The notes under the pieces were generated by a model. It was given only the letters and a program-made list of their open reading frames with translations. It was not told where the DNA came from and searched no databases. A stretch of 44,363 nt of DNA from an uncultured Prevotellaceae bacterium (GTDB lineage: Bacteria; Bacteroidota; Bacteroidia; Bacteroidales; Bacteroidaceae). Each line of letters begins with the position of its first letter. Position 1 is the stretch's first letter. The position numbers and the translations under genes are program-made. Positions 9,001 through 19,833 of the stretch are shown piece after piece. Where the stretch lies: assembly GCA_946625675.1 (NCBI GenBank), contig CAMOTI010000129.1:1-44363 (forward strand), written 5' to 3'.

Positions 9001-9023
9001 GCGGTAGAGAGGGAAAAAGGTAA
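6009..9023 (+). CDS. addB: AddB-like PD-(D/E)XK nuclease with Fe-S cluster
   Basis: A 1,004-residue partner of the addA-like protein. It begins MFSPFLKQVADNL with a GTG start at 6009, which gives the usual N-terminus (PFLKQVA, then VLPSKRGGLFFNRYL). The C-terminal third is a RecB-type nuclease: IVDYKTS near residue 859. It is framed by four cysteines, C700 (SYITCPFKFY) and C989/C992/C998 (CSYCDFKQIC), the spacing of the AddB iron-sulfur nuclease domain. A helicase-like but degenerate N-terminal region is expected in AddB. Together the two genes would form the end-processing helicase-nuclease of homologous recombination, and the pair is probably one operon across the repeat array. Confidence 0.9.
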   Translation: MFSPFLKQVADNLLSKFDGNLKDLTIVLPSKRGGLFFNRYLAELTDHPVWAPAYTTMDELFQSMTELEVADQPLLIFHLYAAYAEAIRQASPEPDATVESLDQFYAWGEVMLSDFDDIDNNLAHADKIFANMKDLEDLTTLDYLTEEQQKAIEHYFGIFEVKSDSQLKQKFLSIWNILYPTYQNLRQRLLRHKLAYQGMLRRMVVEEGLNPDKLKSQKYVFVGFNVLNKTEHKLLDMLRLEGRALFYWDYDKAFIKPDSQGDCFFEAGRYIRENLKHFGCEFPADAPCYDNMRHKKHISYVTSPSNSGETRFAGELIARQIKADEQQHHSAVVLCDEKMLQSMLHSMPEKDADGTPFKMNVTMGFPLIQTPAAGLVMTLLELHVFGDRNGKWYYTYVANVLKHPYTVRMTGGKSAVLLDEIKDKHQFFVDPEKFQTDPFLSRIFCHQKDIDGLLAMLSQAMQEIALSYVNADTRSFDIQLYQESLYSSYTLLNRLAAIRAMVRTDEEFLTVRDNDMSTDHYLRLIRQMMQSTSVPFHGEPAEGLQIIGLLETRCLDFENVVITGMNDENIPKAVKRTSFIPYTLREAHGMTTFEARSSLYAYSFYHLMQRASDVTLVYNNSVDELSKGDMSRFMTQLLVEQDEMFGDNVTIEQTALEAKVQTSSRKNLSVRKTDEVMERLIKRFTGRILSPSAINSYITCPFKFYLEKVAALKPDDDISEEVGNDVFGDIFHHTMEHLYKPLAKKILLSDTFQKLKENERQIEQYVDDGFRKYFFKVEPFDPVTYNGEQMLNRTVIIEYVKKQLDYDAHLCPLRIDAVENDDHKMEIRIGEHRFILGGIIDRIDTIRVGTSQERHRIVDYKTSATPQGFSTVDELFDSQRERRAYHILQAFYYSDIYTEASAQPVAPALMYIKPASIPQTDGTEDESIIKCAADQESGSEKKKSRQPKTPVLDFATQMKQEFHERMTAVINEMFSKDVDFTQTTNLHACSYCDFKQICGREGKR

Positions 9024-9343
9024 AGACATGTCCTGATCATTAACGTGAGTCTGGTAGAATAAATGTGTCCTATTTTTTTCAAGCAAAAAATGCTCCCATC
9101 GCCAAAACACTCCTGAATCGCAAGTCGTATAGGAGCCGACGTCTCCAGGCGTCGGAAGCAGAAAGCTCGTAGGTTTGTATTGAGCCAATTGAACTTACCT
9201 TAACGTGTAAGGTTCTGGAATTTAGGGATTACGTATCAGACTCGTTTCTACTTGCAAAGTCTGGAGACTTCGCCTCCTACGCGTGGGTTGCAACGGTGGA
9301 TGGACAGAAACGGAACAATAATTTTTCAGAACCTGTCTGACTC
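9024..9343. other. Convergent intergenic region, no gene seen
   Basis: Spacer between the addB-like gene and the oppositely oriented GDSL hydrolase. No protein-like frame is visible. It contains an imperfect terminal inverted repeat pair (9130-9150 and 9259-9279) and a small hairpin, ACCTTA / TAAGGT, around 9197-9213. No clear intrinsic terminator for either gene was found. Confidence 0.6.
9130..9279. repeat. MITE-like segment bounded by 21-bp imperfect inverted repeats
   Basis: Positions 9130-9150 (begins TAGGAGCCGACG) and the reverse complement of 9259-9279 (begins TAGGAGGCGAAG) match at 18 of 21 positions. They enclose 150 bp without coding capacity. The left arm also carries its own inverted repeat, CCGACG / CGTCGG. 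This is the form of a miniature inverted-repeat element or an old repeat pair. No target-site duplication is obvious. Confidence 0.5.
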
Positions 9344-10156
9344 CTAAAAAACGCAAGGAAGAGCCAGCAACTGCTGCATCAGTGTGCGGGCCATGCGCTC
9401 ATGTCCCAGGTCATTGGGATGGAGGAGGTCGGTCTGGGCGTTATGGAAATATTGTCCGTGCTCCTTCAGCAAGGGGAATAGCCCGGAAGAGGCGTTCCAG
9501 TCAATCACGGGAACCGCCCATATATTGCCGGCTTGCTTGACGGCCTCCACGTATACGTCGAGATATTCACCGCACTGATTGGTATACGACTCGTCGCACT
9601 GCCAGTTCTTCTCGTTGGCATGGAAGTCGGAACGGTGAATCGGAGTGAGGAGCACAATCTGCTTGGTGGGATAAGTGCGCTTGAGCGAGTCGAGCGCGAT
9701 ATTGATGCGTCCGCAGTAGGTAGTGGGATCCATCGACGGCGTGCGCTGACGGCGAGTGACCATCTGCTTGACTTGTCCATGACCGTACTCCACCTGAGCG
9801 TCCTTCTCGTCCCACCATTTTCCGATGGGCACGCCGTTGTTGTAGTCGTTCGTGCCACAGAAGATGAGGATGGCATCCACATCATCACCGTGTTCTTCTT
9901 TCAGTTTGGCAGTCTGACGGGGGATGTCGTTCCACTGACGGCCCGACACACCATAGACGTACGGGGTGATTTGAAGCCAGTCCTGCAGGTACGACCAGTA
10001 TTTCTTTTTCGAGGCGTTATTACGCGGGTCGGTCACGGAGTCGCCGAAATAGGCCACCCGCTTGCCTTGCCAGGGATGGGTGAAGGTGGTCTGGCAGAAA
10101 GCGCAGATGGGAAGAATAAAAAATAAAAAAAGGATGTGACAGCGTTTAATGTTCAT
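9344..10156 (-). CDS. Secreted SGNH/GDSL-family hydrolase
   Basis: An exported SGNH-fold esterase-like protein of about 270 residues. The mature N-terminus carries block I GDSVTD (GKRVAYFGDSVTDP), and block III-type IFCGTNDYN follows. Near the C-terminus, LHPNDLGHERMA gives the catalytic Asp-His pair (DLLHPNDLGH). A signal peptide, MNIKRCHILFLFFILPICAF, ends at a CQ site. I chose ATG 10156 because it heads that signal peptide; the frame extends upstream to 10198 but then overlaps the likely promoter. The substrate is unknown. An acetyl- or acyl-esterase acting on plant or host glycans is plausible given the neighbours. Confidence 0.85.
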   Translation of the reverse strand: MNIKRCHILFLFFILPICAFCQTTFTHPWQGKRVAYFGDSVTDPRNNASKKKYWSYLQDWLQITPYVYGVSGRQWNDIPRQTAKLKEEHGDDVDAILIFCGTNDYNNGVPIGKWWDEKDAQVEYGHGQVKQMVTRRQRTPSMDPTTYCGRINIALDSLKRTYPTKQIVLLTPIHRSDFHANEKNWQCDESYTNQCGEYLDVYVEAVKQAGNIWAVPVIDWNASSGLFPLLKEHGQYFHNAQTDLLHPNDLGHERMARTLMQQLLALPCVF

Positions 10157-10185
10157 AACGTTAGATGTTTTTATAGATTGTGACG

Positions 10186-10193
10186 CAAAATTA
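10186..10193 (-). promoter_or_regulatory. -7 promoter element of the GDSL hydrolase gene
   Basis: Minus-strand TAATTTTG followed by C, 30 nt upstream of the ATG at 10156. It matches the Bacteroidetes -7 consensus. No clear -33 box. Confidence 0.5.
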
Positions 10194-10252
10194 ATCAATA
10201 ATTATCACAAGTGAAAGAAGATTCGGGAAAACATGGAAAAAAATCAATTTAT

Positions 10253-10284
10253 TTTGCATAAAAGCATAAAATATATTAACTTTG
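10253..10284 (+). promoter_or_regulatory. Consensus promoter of the BspA-like dockerin gene
   Basis: A perfect -33 TTTG (10253-10256), 20-nt spacer, then -7 TAACTTTG (10277-10284). This is an unusually complete match to the Bacteroidetes primary-sigma promoter. It predicts a leader of about 115 nt before the ATG at 10407. Confidence 0.75.
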
Positions 10285-10406
10285 CCTTGAATACATTCAA
10301 ATTGTTTTTCAGAGCATAGAGAACAAATTTTCTTTTGAGGAAAACATGTCTTTTTATGAATTCGAACCAATTCTATCAGTTATAAACCAAAAAAAATATT
10401 TGCATT

Positions 10407-13400
10407 ATGAATCATTCAGAACACATGAAAGGACGCATGAGGCTTTTCCTGGCCGCCATCAGCCTGCTATGCCTCTCCGTCAGCTCCATGGCGCAGACAA
10501 AATGGTCGGAAGTGCTGTGGTGTGAAAGTAACTCTACACTTTATTTCGTCCAGCGCGAGAACAACACGATGACTCCGGGCAAGTGGAGCGGATTGGACGT
10601 GGAGCGTCTTGCAGTGAGTTCCAGCGTAGACAACACAGGCACAGACAAGCCCTACTGGATTGACAAAGTCGGGAAGAAAGTGAAACGCGTGGTGTTCGAC
10701 TCCTCGTTTGCCAACTCCGCCCCGTTCTCCACTGCCTATTGGTTCTACGGGATGAGCGCCCTGGAGGAAATCATCGGCATGAACTACCTGAAGACCTATC
10801 GTGTGACGACGATGCGCTGCATGTTCTACGGCTGCTCCAGCCTGAAGAGCATCAACCTGTCGTATATCGACACATCGAATGTGACCGACATGTTCTGCAT
10901 GTTTTTCCTCACAGGGAAGCTGACAAGTATCGACCTGTCGAAATTCAACACGTCGAATGTGACGAACATGGCCAGCATGTTCTCCAACTCAGGCGTCACG
11001 TCCCTCGACCTCTCGAATTTCAATACCAGCAAAGTGACTGACATGGACGGCATGTTCGCCAACATCAAAGTCACAAGCCTCGATGTGAGGAATTTCGATA
11101 CGAGAAATGTGAAGAGGATGTCGTCGATGTTCTCCCATTGCACAAAAATCACCACGCTCGACATTTCTTCATTTTATAATAAGTTGACGAACACAGACTA
11201 TATGTTTTATGACTGTCCGAATCTGACCACCATTTACACAAACTCCACCTGGGCTGCGTCCAGCTCAACCGGCATGTTTGAGGACTGCACATCCCTGAAG
11301 GGCGCCATCAGCTATTCGCCGGACAAGACCGACGTGACTTACGCCAACCCGAACACAGGCTATTTCACCTTCAAGACACTGCGCATGAAAATCAACAACA
11401 AAGAGGTTTCCCGCGACGACGTAAACGACCTGACGGTGATGAGCGGCGTGAGCGTGGCGGAGGGCGGTTACGCGAAGTACGATATCGACAACAGCACGCT
11501 GAGCCTGAAGGACGCCACGATTTATGGCTGGAGTCCGTTTGAGAGCGAGATAAAAGAACTTACTATCAACATTGAGGGCAAGAATTACATCACCACGAGC
11601 AGCGAGGAGAGTGGCAACGCGATGATGCTATATAACCGTGTGACCATCACCGGTGGCGGTTATCTTTACACAAGCGGAGGCGGCAATGGTGCGGGCATCC
11701 AAATCAACGGCTTCCTCACGGTTGAGAATGCCACTGTTGAGGCATACGGCAAGTACGGCATCAGAGGTTTACTGACGACCAGCCCACAGACTGGCGCACT
11801 AATAGGCAGCGGACTCACGTTGTGTGGCAACCGTTCAAAGGTGATTGCCAACAGCAACAACAAATGGAACGACGCTGGAGCGAGCATCGGCAACTTCAGC
11901 AGCATCACATTGAAGGACGGCGCCAGCGTGACAAGCCCTTATAGGGCAAAAGTGCTGGACGGCAACATAGTAGATGCAGACGGCAATACCATCATCGCCC
12001 AGGAAGTGGTCCTTTCCTCTCCCGTCACCAATTACGACTTCAAGATAAACGGTGAGCCGGTGACCGACTGGAACTGCGACGACCTCACCGTCATCGACGG
12101 TGTGGAACTGGCGCAGCCCTATGGATTTGCGAAGTATGACCCATCGACACAGACACTGCATCTCAACAACGTGAACATCAAATCCACTGGTGTCACAGAA
12201 TGTATCAGCACATTTCATTCATACCTGGACTACATCACGGTGGAAGGAGTCGTGAGGATAGAGGCAGATAGGGGTTCTGCCATCTGGCATGGATCCAACA
12301 CGACAATCAACGGAGGGGGATTCCTGATGTTGCAAAGCAATAGCACAGGCGCAACGATGTATACAGGAGGAGTGCTGACGCTCGACAATGTCTACGTCAA
12401 CATATACGGCAGTCGCTGGGGACTGTCCGGAGAGACTATTATTCGTAGTGGCGGCAGCGAAATTCCTATAGGCAGCCTGGTGATGCAAAACAATGCCATT
12501 CTGAGTGCAGTTGGAACGGAAGTCAGCATCAGGAACTTGACAAACATCACGCTGAAGGACGGCATCGTGATACGCGATCCTGAAGGAGCGGCTTGGGACA
12601 GCTCCAAGCTTTCCGTCTGCGTTAACGGCAAAGAATGCAGTGGGCGCGTCGACATAGCCGTGCCTGAAGAGAAGCTGGACTTATGGATAGCCGGCACGCA
12701 GCTGACCACCGTAAATGCCCCTTACATCGGGTTAGTACTCGGTACCGACATCTATAGACCGCTGCAGAGCTCAAAGGACTACAAGATTTCCTACGACCAG
12801 AAAACCAAGACGCTCCACATGGACAATGTCAGCATCTCCACCACCACAAACGCCGCCCTGATATCGCGTATAGACGGCTTGACCATCAGCGTGGAGAACA
12901 ACCCGTGCTACCTGATAACCACCAACTCGAACTGCAATGGCATAACCCTTTATGGCAACACGACCATACAGTCGGTCAACGTGACGCCAACCCTCGCCAC
13001 CCTCGGATTCAGCCTGTTTGTATCGGCCAGCACGCTGACCGGCATTGAGTACTATGGAACCACAAACGGCACAGTGACCCTGAAAGACATCAGGATGTTC
13101 GTGTCGGGCGGCGACTACGGCATCACCGGAAGACGTTACAAGGACAACTACTATGCCACCCTGTCCATCACGGGCAAGGACACTTATCTTTTGTGCAACG
13201 CCAAGGAGGGCTCCATCTTCATTTTTAAGGCCTTGAAGCTGGACAGCGGACTGCAGATTCACATTCCCGACTACGGGACATTCAGCAATCACGGTGTACG
13301 TAATTCCGAAGGAGAACTGGCCACAAGCGTGCTCATCTACAGCAAGGGCGGCAAGAAAGGCGACGTCAACCAGGACGGAAAGGTCGACATCAGCGACATC

Positions 13401-13523
13401 GTGGCAGTCATCAACACCATCGCCGGCGACACCACCTACAAATCGACCGCCGACGTCAACGAGGACACGAATATCGACATCAGCGACATCGTGGCCATCA
13501 TCAACATCATCGCCGAACAATGA
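10407..13523 (+). CDS. BspA-like (DUF285) secreted surface protein with C-terminal dockerin
   Basis: A 1,038-residue exported protein. Signal peptide in about residues 1-30 (LFLAAISLLCLSVSSMAQ). Residues about 125-260 are roughly 25-residue DUF285/BspA-type repeats with the phrases NTSNVTNMASMF and LDLSNFNTSKVTDM. Next come three long beta-rich modules starting near residues 324, 541 and 756, each opening with a phrase like KINGEPV ... LTVIDGV and containing YDxxTxTLxLxNV, probably a beta-helix. The last 54 residues (985-1038) are a type I dockerin-like pair: DVNQDGKVDISD and DVNEDTNIDISD. There is no catalytic motif, so adhesion or scaffolding is likelier than hydrolysis. It has its own promoter, and a terminator follows at 13556. 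Confidence 0.85.
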   Translation: MNHSEHMKGRMRLFLAAISLLCLSVSSMAQTKWSEVLWCESNSTLYFVQRENNTMTPGKWSGLDVERLAVSSSVDNTGTDKPYWIDKVGKKVKRVVFDSSFANSAPFSTAYWFYGMSALEEIIGMNYLKTYRVTTMRCMFYGCSSLKSINLSYIDTSNVTDMFCMFFLTGKLTSIDLSKFNTSNVTNMASMFSNSGVTSLDLSNFNTSKVTDMDGMFANIKVTSLDVRNFDTRNVKRMSSMFSHCTKITTLDISSFYNKLTNTDYMFYDCPNLTTIYTNSTWAASSSTGMFEDCTSLKGAISYSPDKTDVTYANPNTGYFTFKTLRMKINNKEVSRDDVNDLTVMSGVSVAEGGYAKYDIDNSTLSLKDATIYGWSPFESEIKELTINIEGKNYITTSSEESGNAMMLYNRVTITGGGYLYTSGGGNGAGIQINGFLTVENATVEAYGKYGIRGLLTTSPQTGALIGSGLTLCGNRSKVIANSNNKWNDAGASIGNFSSITLKDGASVTSPYRAKVLDGNIVDADGNTIIAQEVVLSSPVTNYDFKINGEPVTDWNCDDLTVIDGVELAQPYGFAKYDPSTQTLHLNNVNIKSTGVTECISTFHSYLDYITVEGVVRIEADRGSAIWHGSNTTINGGGFLMLQSNSTGATMYTGGVLTLDNVYVNIYGSRWGLSGETIIRSGGSEIPIGSLVMQNNAILSAVGTEVSIRNLTNITLKDGIVIRDPEGAAWDSSKLSVCVNGKECSGRVDIAVPEEKLDLWIAGTQLTTVNAPYIGLVLGTDIYRPLQSSKDYKISYDQKTKTLHMDNVSISTTTNAALISRIDGLTISVENNPCYLITTNSNCNGITLYGNTTIQSVNVTPTLATLGFSLFVSASTLTGIEYYGTTNGTVTLKDIRMFVSGGDYGITGRRYKDNYYATLSITGKDTYLLCNAKEGSIFIFKALKLDSGLQIHIPDYGTFSNHGVRNSEGELATSVLIYSKGGKKGDVNQDGKVDISDIVAVINTIAGDTTYKSTADVNEDTNIDISDIVAIINIIAEQ

Positions 13524-13555
13524 CGGCATAGGCCAACGAAAACATAAAGCAATGC

Positions 13556-13599
13556 GCGGAGCATCCTGGCATACAGGATGCTCCGCCTTGTTTTTTTTT
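13556..13599 (+). terminator. Intrinsic terminator of the BspA-like gene
   Basis: GCGGAGCATCCTG (13556-13568), loop GCATA, CAGGATGCTCCGC (13574-13586): a 13-bp perfect GC-rich stem followed after CTTG by nine Ts. A clear rho-independent terminator that separates this gene from the GH30 operon. Confidence 0.92.
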
Positions 13600-13718
13600 C
13601 TGATGTGGAGAAAGCAAACTATAAAGGCTGCCAGTATGCTGCGTTCTTTATTCCTGTGCCCGTCAAATGAAGCGGAAGTTTGCCAGATAAGTTCAGAAGA
13701 TACAAAACCGAAAGAAGA

Positions 13719-13763
13719 TGTTACATATCTAAAATTATTATATAAAAAAAAGTGGTAGATTTG
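13719..13763 (+). promoter_or_regulatory. Promoter region of the GH30-esterase operon with a TGTTACATAT motif
   Basis: -7 TAGATTTG at 13756-13763 sits 32 nt before the ATG at 13796. No -33 TTTG is at the right distance. The decamer TGTTACATAT (13719-13728) lies 27 nt upstream of the -7 box and recurs in the control region of the GH30-GH43 gene (minus strand, 44080-44071). A weak -33 plus a shared motif suggests activator-dependent expression. That is inference. Confidence 0.45.
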
Positions 13764-13795
13764 CATAAAATTTGAATAATTCAAAAAATCGAGAC

Positions 13796-16270
13796 ATGAG
13801 AATTCGCATTTGTATGTCAATCCTATGCTGTCTGACTGTTGTGATGGCAGCGACGGCACAGCCAGAAATCACTGAGCCGACACAGTTCTTTGTGATGCAT
13901 AGCAGCGGAAACCACCTGAAGCGGGGAAACGACAATGGGGGCTATTTGGAATCGGCTATGGCCACCAATCCTCAGCAGATGAGGTTCACCCCTGTGGGTG
14001 ACGGGTATTACACCATCGAGACGGTTGGTGAAGAGCACCGCTTCCTGTCGAAAATGAATGCGTGGAACACCTCGTTTGTGGAAGACGCTTCGAGCGACGA
14101 CGCAAAATTCAAGTTAGAGCCCGTGTCAGGAAACTACCTGCTGATTCGCTGTAAAGGCAACGGACAGTGCCTTGGCACCGACAGCAACGACCCGGAGCAG
14201 AAGGTATATAGCGACAAAAACGGATCTGACATCAAGCACTACTGGTATCTGAGCGACAAAGTGAACGGACAGCTGCCAACCGATACACTGTCTTACCTGA
14301 TCAGTCCTTCCAATGTACGCCAGCACTTCGACGGATGGGGAGTTTCTCTTTGTTGGTGGGCAAACATGTGCGGAAAATGGAGCGACAAGGCCATCGACGA
14401 GATTGTCAGCTGGCTCGTGAGCCCTACGGGATTGAACTATTCCCATTTCCGATATAACATCGGAGGAGGCGACGACCCCGAGAACAAGAACTGCACACTC
14501 CACCACATGGGCGGAGGCAAAGGGCTTCGCGCTGAGATGGAGGGATTCAAGGATTTCAGCGGCGACGAATACCACTGGGATCGTGACGAAGCACAGCGTA
14601 AAATCCTTCTCAAAATCCATGAGAAACGCCCGGATGCCGTATTCGAGGCATTCAGCAATTCCTGCCCCTACTACATGACATACAGCGGATGTGTGAGCGG
14701 AAACACTGACGGAGGAAAGGACAACCTTCGCCCTGAGTACTATGAGGAATTCGCTCATTATCTCGTGGATGTTTGCAAGCACTATAAAGACACCTACGGC
14801 ATCGAGTTCAAGACCCTCGAGCCGTTCAACGAGTCGGTGACCAATTTCTGGTTCTGCAACGGGGTGCAGGAAGGCTGCCATTTCGACTATAAGTCACAGG
14901 TGGCTTTCGTGAAAGTGCTTGAGCCGATACTGAAAGCGTCGGGACTCAGCACGGTGATTTCTGCATCTGATGAGACGAACATAGGTCTGGCTGTGGAGGG
15001 CTACCGCCAGTTCCGTCAAGGAGGTGCCTTGAAACTAATCGGCCAATGGAACACTCACACCTACTCAGGCAACAACCTGGACCGGGTACGCATGGCATTT
15101 CTCGCCCATCAGGACGGAACTCCCCTTTGGATGAGCGAAGTGGGAGCCGGAGGAAACGGAATCGGAGGCAACCTGAGTCTCACACAGAAACTCTTCGACG
15201 ACATGCGATATCTGCAGCCGGAGACATGGATTGACTGGCAGTACATGGAAGAGGCTAACGACCAATGGTGTACCATACGCGGCAGCTTCGCCCAGCAGAC
15301 ATACAACAAGGTGAAGAACTTCTACGTGCGCCAGCAGGTGAGCCGTTTTATCAAACGGGGGTATGACATCATCACGTCGCTCAACAACCAGTCCTTGGCT
15401 GCCGTCAATCCGGCACGCGACACACTCGTCGTTGTCCTGCTCAACGAAGGCAGCCAGACGGTACATAAAATCGACCTGGGCCATTTCGCAGAACTGCCTG
15501 CACGTACTGTCATTCGGGCTTACAGAACTTCGGCATCTGAGAACCTCCAACTCGTAAGAGACTACAGTATAGAGGGGGCTGAACTTACCGTGAAGCTACC
15601 GACTCAAAGCATAACGACCTTTGTCATTCCGGTCAAGGCACGCGAAGTGGAAACTGAGCCGATTTCGACTGATTACGACTATCTGATTGTTCCACGACAG
15701 GAACTGACGAGGGCCGTCAGCGCGTCGGAAGACGGCAAGGCCGTCACGATAGAGCCCATCACAGGAAGCAAAGGTCAACGTTGGAAACTGGTACCAAGTG
15801 GCAGCTCATTCTTCCTGGAGAACGGATACGGCATGCGAATGACCACGCACCGAGCCAATTCATCTGCAGCCATAACCACACAGACCACCGCCTCCGTTGA
15901 GCAGCTGTTCAATTTCAGCGTGATTGACTTCCCTTATTACAAGATCACAAGCGCTCGTTCCTCACGCTATGCGCTGGACCTCGCCAATGCCAACACCGCT
16001 CCTGGAACGAAAGTAGACTTGTGGCTCTACACCGACAACACGGATATGCCGGTTCATCGTCAATGGATGCTCGTACCGATTCCAAAGACCGACAGTCTGG
16101 TGGACGGCATTGAGATGGTGGACGCAGATGAACATGGAGCGCACACACAGATGACCGACGGCATATACGACCTTCAAGGCCGGAAAACCGGAAACGGAGA
16201 GGCGTACTTGAAGCCAGGAATCTATATCCGTATAAAGAACGGTCTGGCAAGCAAGGTGCTCATCAAGTGA
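13796..16270 (+). CDS. Secreted GH30 glycoside hydrolase with flanking ricin-type modules
   Basis: The frame extends up to a TTG at 13772, but ATG 13796 starts a clean signal peptide, MRIRICMSILCCLTVVMAAT. Residues about 25-160 look like a ricin-type/beta-trefoil binding region (FFVMHSSGNHLKRG, QCLGTDSND). A GH30 barrel follows (DGWGVSLCWWANMCG, FRYNIGGGDDP, FSNSCPYYMTYSGCVSG) with probable acid/base E346 (PFNES) and nucleophile E448 (WMSEVGAG). A second ricin-like region is at about 640-770. The tail, IYDLQGRKTG ... LKPGIYIRI, is a Prevotella-type C-terminal sorting signal. GH30 includes xylanases, xylosidases, glucanases and beta-1,6-galactanases; the FSNSCPYYMT type is shared with endo-1,6-galactanases, so the substrate is open. 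It is in an operon with the esterase 49 nt downstream. Confidence 0.85.
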   Translation: MRIRICMSILCCLTVVMAATAQPEITEPTQFFVMHSSGNHLKRGNDNGGYLESAMATNPQQMRFTPVGDGYYTIETVGEEHRFLSKMNAWNTSFVEDASSDDAKFKLEPVSGNYLLIRCKGNGQCLGTDSNDPEQKVYSDKNGSDIKHYWYLSDKVNGQLPTDTLSYLISPSNVRQHFDGWGVSLCWWANMCGKWSDKAIDEIVSWLVSPTGLNYSHFRYNIGGGDDPENKNCTLHHMGGGKGLRAEMEGFKDFSGDEYHWDRDEAQRKILLKIHEKRPDAVFEAFSNSCPYYMTYSGCVSGNTDGGKDNLRPEYYEEFAHYLVDVCKHYKDTYGIEFKTLEPFNESVTNFWFCNGVQEGCHFDYKSQVAFVKVLEPILKASGLSTVISASDETNIGLAVEGYRQFRQGGALKLIGQWNTHTYSGNNLDRVRMAFLAHQDGTPLWMSEVGAGGNGIGGNLSLTQKLFDDMRYLQPETWIDWQYMEEANDQWCTIRGSFAQQTYNKVKNFYVRQQVSRFIKRGYDIITSLNNQSLAAVNPARDTLVVVLLNEGSQTVHKIDLGHFAELPARTVIRAYRTSASENLQLVRDYSIEGAELTVKLPTQSITTFVIPVKAREVETEPISTDYDYLIVPRQELTRAVSASEDGKAVTIEPITGSKGQRWKLVPSGSSFFLENGYGMRMTTHRANSSAAITTQTTASVEQLFNFSVIDFPYYKITSARSSRYALDLANANTAPGTKVDLWLYTDNTDMPVHRQWMLVPIPKTDSLVDGIEMVDADEHGAHTQMTDGIYDLQGRKTGNGEAYLKPGIYIRIKNGLASKVLIK

Positions 16271-16307
16271 AAAGAGCCATACATCCCATCAAGAAACAAT
16301 ACAATAA

Positions 16308-18737
<2,430 letters not shown>

Positions 18738-18758
18738 TTTGAGGTATAATAAAATATG

Positions 18759-18798
18759 ATAATAGGAGTTTAGGTATGAGGACCTGAACTCCTATTGT
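18759..18798 (+). terminator. Bidirectional hairpin terminator between esterase and AraC genes
   Basis: AATAGGAGTTTAGGT (18759-18773) pairs with ACCTGAACTCCTATT (18780-18794), a 15-bp stem with one G-T pair and loop ATGAGG. GTTTT follows on the plus strand. The two genes converge here, so it likely serves both, though the U-tract is short. Confidence 0.75.
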
Positions 18799-18818
18799 TT
18801 TGAGGGGAACACACAGAG

Positions 18819-19697
18819 TTATCTGTTGATGTACTGTTCCCTGTAATCTTTAGCCGTCATACCGCTGTTTTGCCGGAAATAACGCGAGAAAGAGGAAGCA
18901 TCAGGGAAGTTAAGCAAGTTGCTGATTTGCTGGACTGAAAGGTCGGTGCGGTGTCGCAAGAGTGCTTTCGCCCTGATTATGGTGTACCATGCAATCCACT
19001 GTCCGGCGCCGATTCCCGTCTCCTGCTTGATGATAAACCCGAAATACTTCGGTGAGACACAAAGTTTGTTGGCGTAGAAAGCAACCTCACGGCTCTCCAG
19101 GTAGTGCTCCACCAGCAAGTCGTAGAACTGATAGAAGTAAGTTCTACCGGTAGTTGACTCTTTTCCTGAAAGTCCGGGTGGTCCTACCTCTGTCTTCACT
19201 CTGAAACTTCTCGCCAGTTGCGACAAGACATCTATGATATCTGTGAGGATATCCTTCTTTCTGTCTATTTCCACCTTAGTGACTGACTTCAGCAGCTTGA
19301 CGATATCAAGCATACACGCATATTGTTCGTCTGAGAGGCGGAACAACGGGTTGCTATGGAAGAAAGGGGTGGCGCCGTATGTGAGACGGTGCTTGATTTC
19401 CTCAAAAAATTGCTGGGAGATGACGACCAACGTGACAAGATAGTCATCTGACGACTCCTCTGCAGAAATCGTATGGTTGGGATAAACCACAGAAAAGTCA
19501 TGTGGCCCGAAATGAACTGGCCGTAAGTCATATTCACCCTTCGAATATCCTTGATGGTTGAGCACAGCCACCATGTGCGGAGAAACAAAAGGCTCATGAT
19601 AGACTGGCATACGATTGACACCTTCTATCACGACTATCCCATGTTTTTCTATTTCAGCCTCCACCAGTTCTAATGGATGTTGTAGATTTTTATGCAC
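18819..19697 (-). CDS. AraC family transcriptional regulator
   Basis: About 292 residues. The N-terminal half is a cupin-like sensor region (MPVYHEPFVSPHMVAVLNHQG, VYPNHTISAEE). The C-terminal 100 residues hold the two AraC helix-turn-helix motifs (SPKYFGFIIKQETGIGAGQW, then LSVQQISNLLNFPDASSFSR ... GMTAKDYREQY). The open frame reaches a TTG at 19733, but that overlaps the -7 box. GTG at 19697, 27 nt after the predicted transcription start, is my choice; no ATG is available before residue 42 of the open frame. It is divergent from the dockerin-bearing beta-helix gene, with which it shares a promoter region containing an inverted repeat. It probably controls that gene and itself. The ligand is unknown. 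Confidence 0.85.
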   Translation of the reverse strand: MHKNLQHPLELVEAEIEKHGIVVIEGVNRMPVYHEPFVSPHMVAVLNHQGYSKGEYDLRPVHFGPHDFSVVYPNHTISAEESSDDYLVTLVVISQQFFEEIKHRLTYGATPFFHSNPLFRLSDEQYACMLDIVKLLKSVTKVEIDRKKDILTDIIDVLSQLARSFRVKTEVGPPGLSGKESTTGRTYFYQFYDLLVEHYLESREVAFYANKLCVSPKYFGFIIKQETGIGAGQWIAWYTIIRAKALLRHRTDLSVQQISNLLNFPDASSFSRYFRQNSGMTAKDYREQYINR

Positions 19698-19718
19698 TGT
19701 GTTTTGCTTAGTTGTCAG

Positions 19719-19738
19719 TAATTTTGCATACAAAATTA
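19719..19738. promoter_or_regulatory. Inverted repeat over the AraC promoter (candidate operator)
   Basis: TAATTTTG (19719-19726), CATA, CAAAATTA (19731-19738): an 8-bp perfect inverted repeat. The right arm is the -7 box of the araC-type gene. The 13-mer GTAATTTTGCATA occurs here (19718-19730) and again at the promoter of the divergent gene (19825-19837). This arrangement suits an autoregulatory operator, though part of the match is forced by the -7 consensus. Confidence 0.45.
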
Positions 19739-19762
19739 CATATTTTATATAAAATAAACAAT
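19731..19762 (-). promoter_or_regulatory. Promoter of the AraC-family regulator gene
   Basis: Minus strand: -33 ATTG (19762-19759), 20-nt spacer, -7 TAATTTTG (19738-19731). Good spacing. It predicts a transcription start near 19724 and so rules out the longest possible reading frame. Confidence 0.65.
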
Positions 19763-19825
19763 ATAATCAGACTTTTTGTCAATTCTTTTCGTCTTTTCAA
19801 TCACATAAATATACAAAAAAAGATG

Positions 19826-19833
19826 TAATTTTG
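19826..19833 (+). promoter_or_regulatory. -7 promoter element of the dockerin/beta-helix gene
   Basis: TAATTTTG followed by CATA, 49 nt before the ATG at 19883. The -33 region is poor, which fits dependence on an activator such as the divergent AraC protein. Confidence 0.55.

Noticed and set aside
12771..13859. 362-codon minus-strand frame across the end of the BspA-like gene
   Set aside because: It overlaps the dockerin-coding end, the terminator and the GH30 promoter; the sequence shows no family features.
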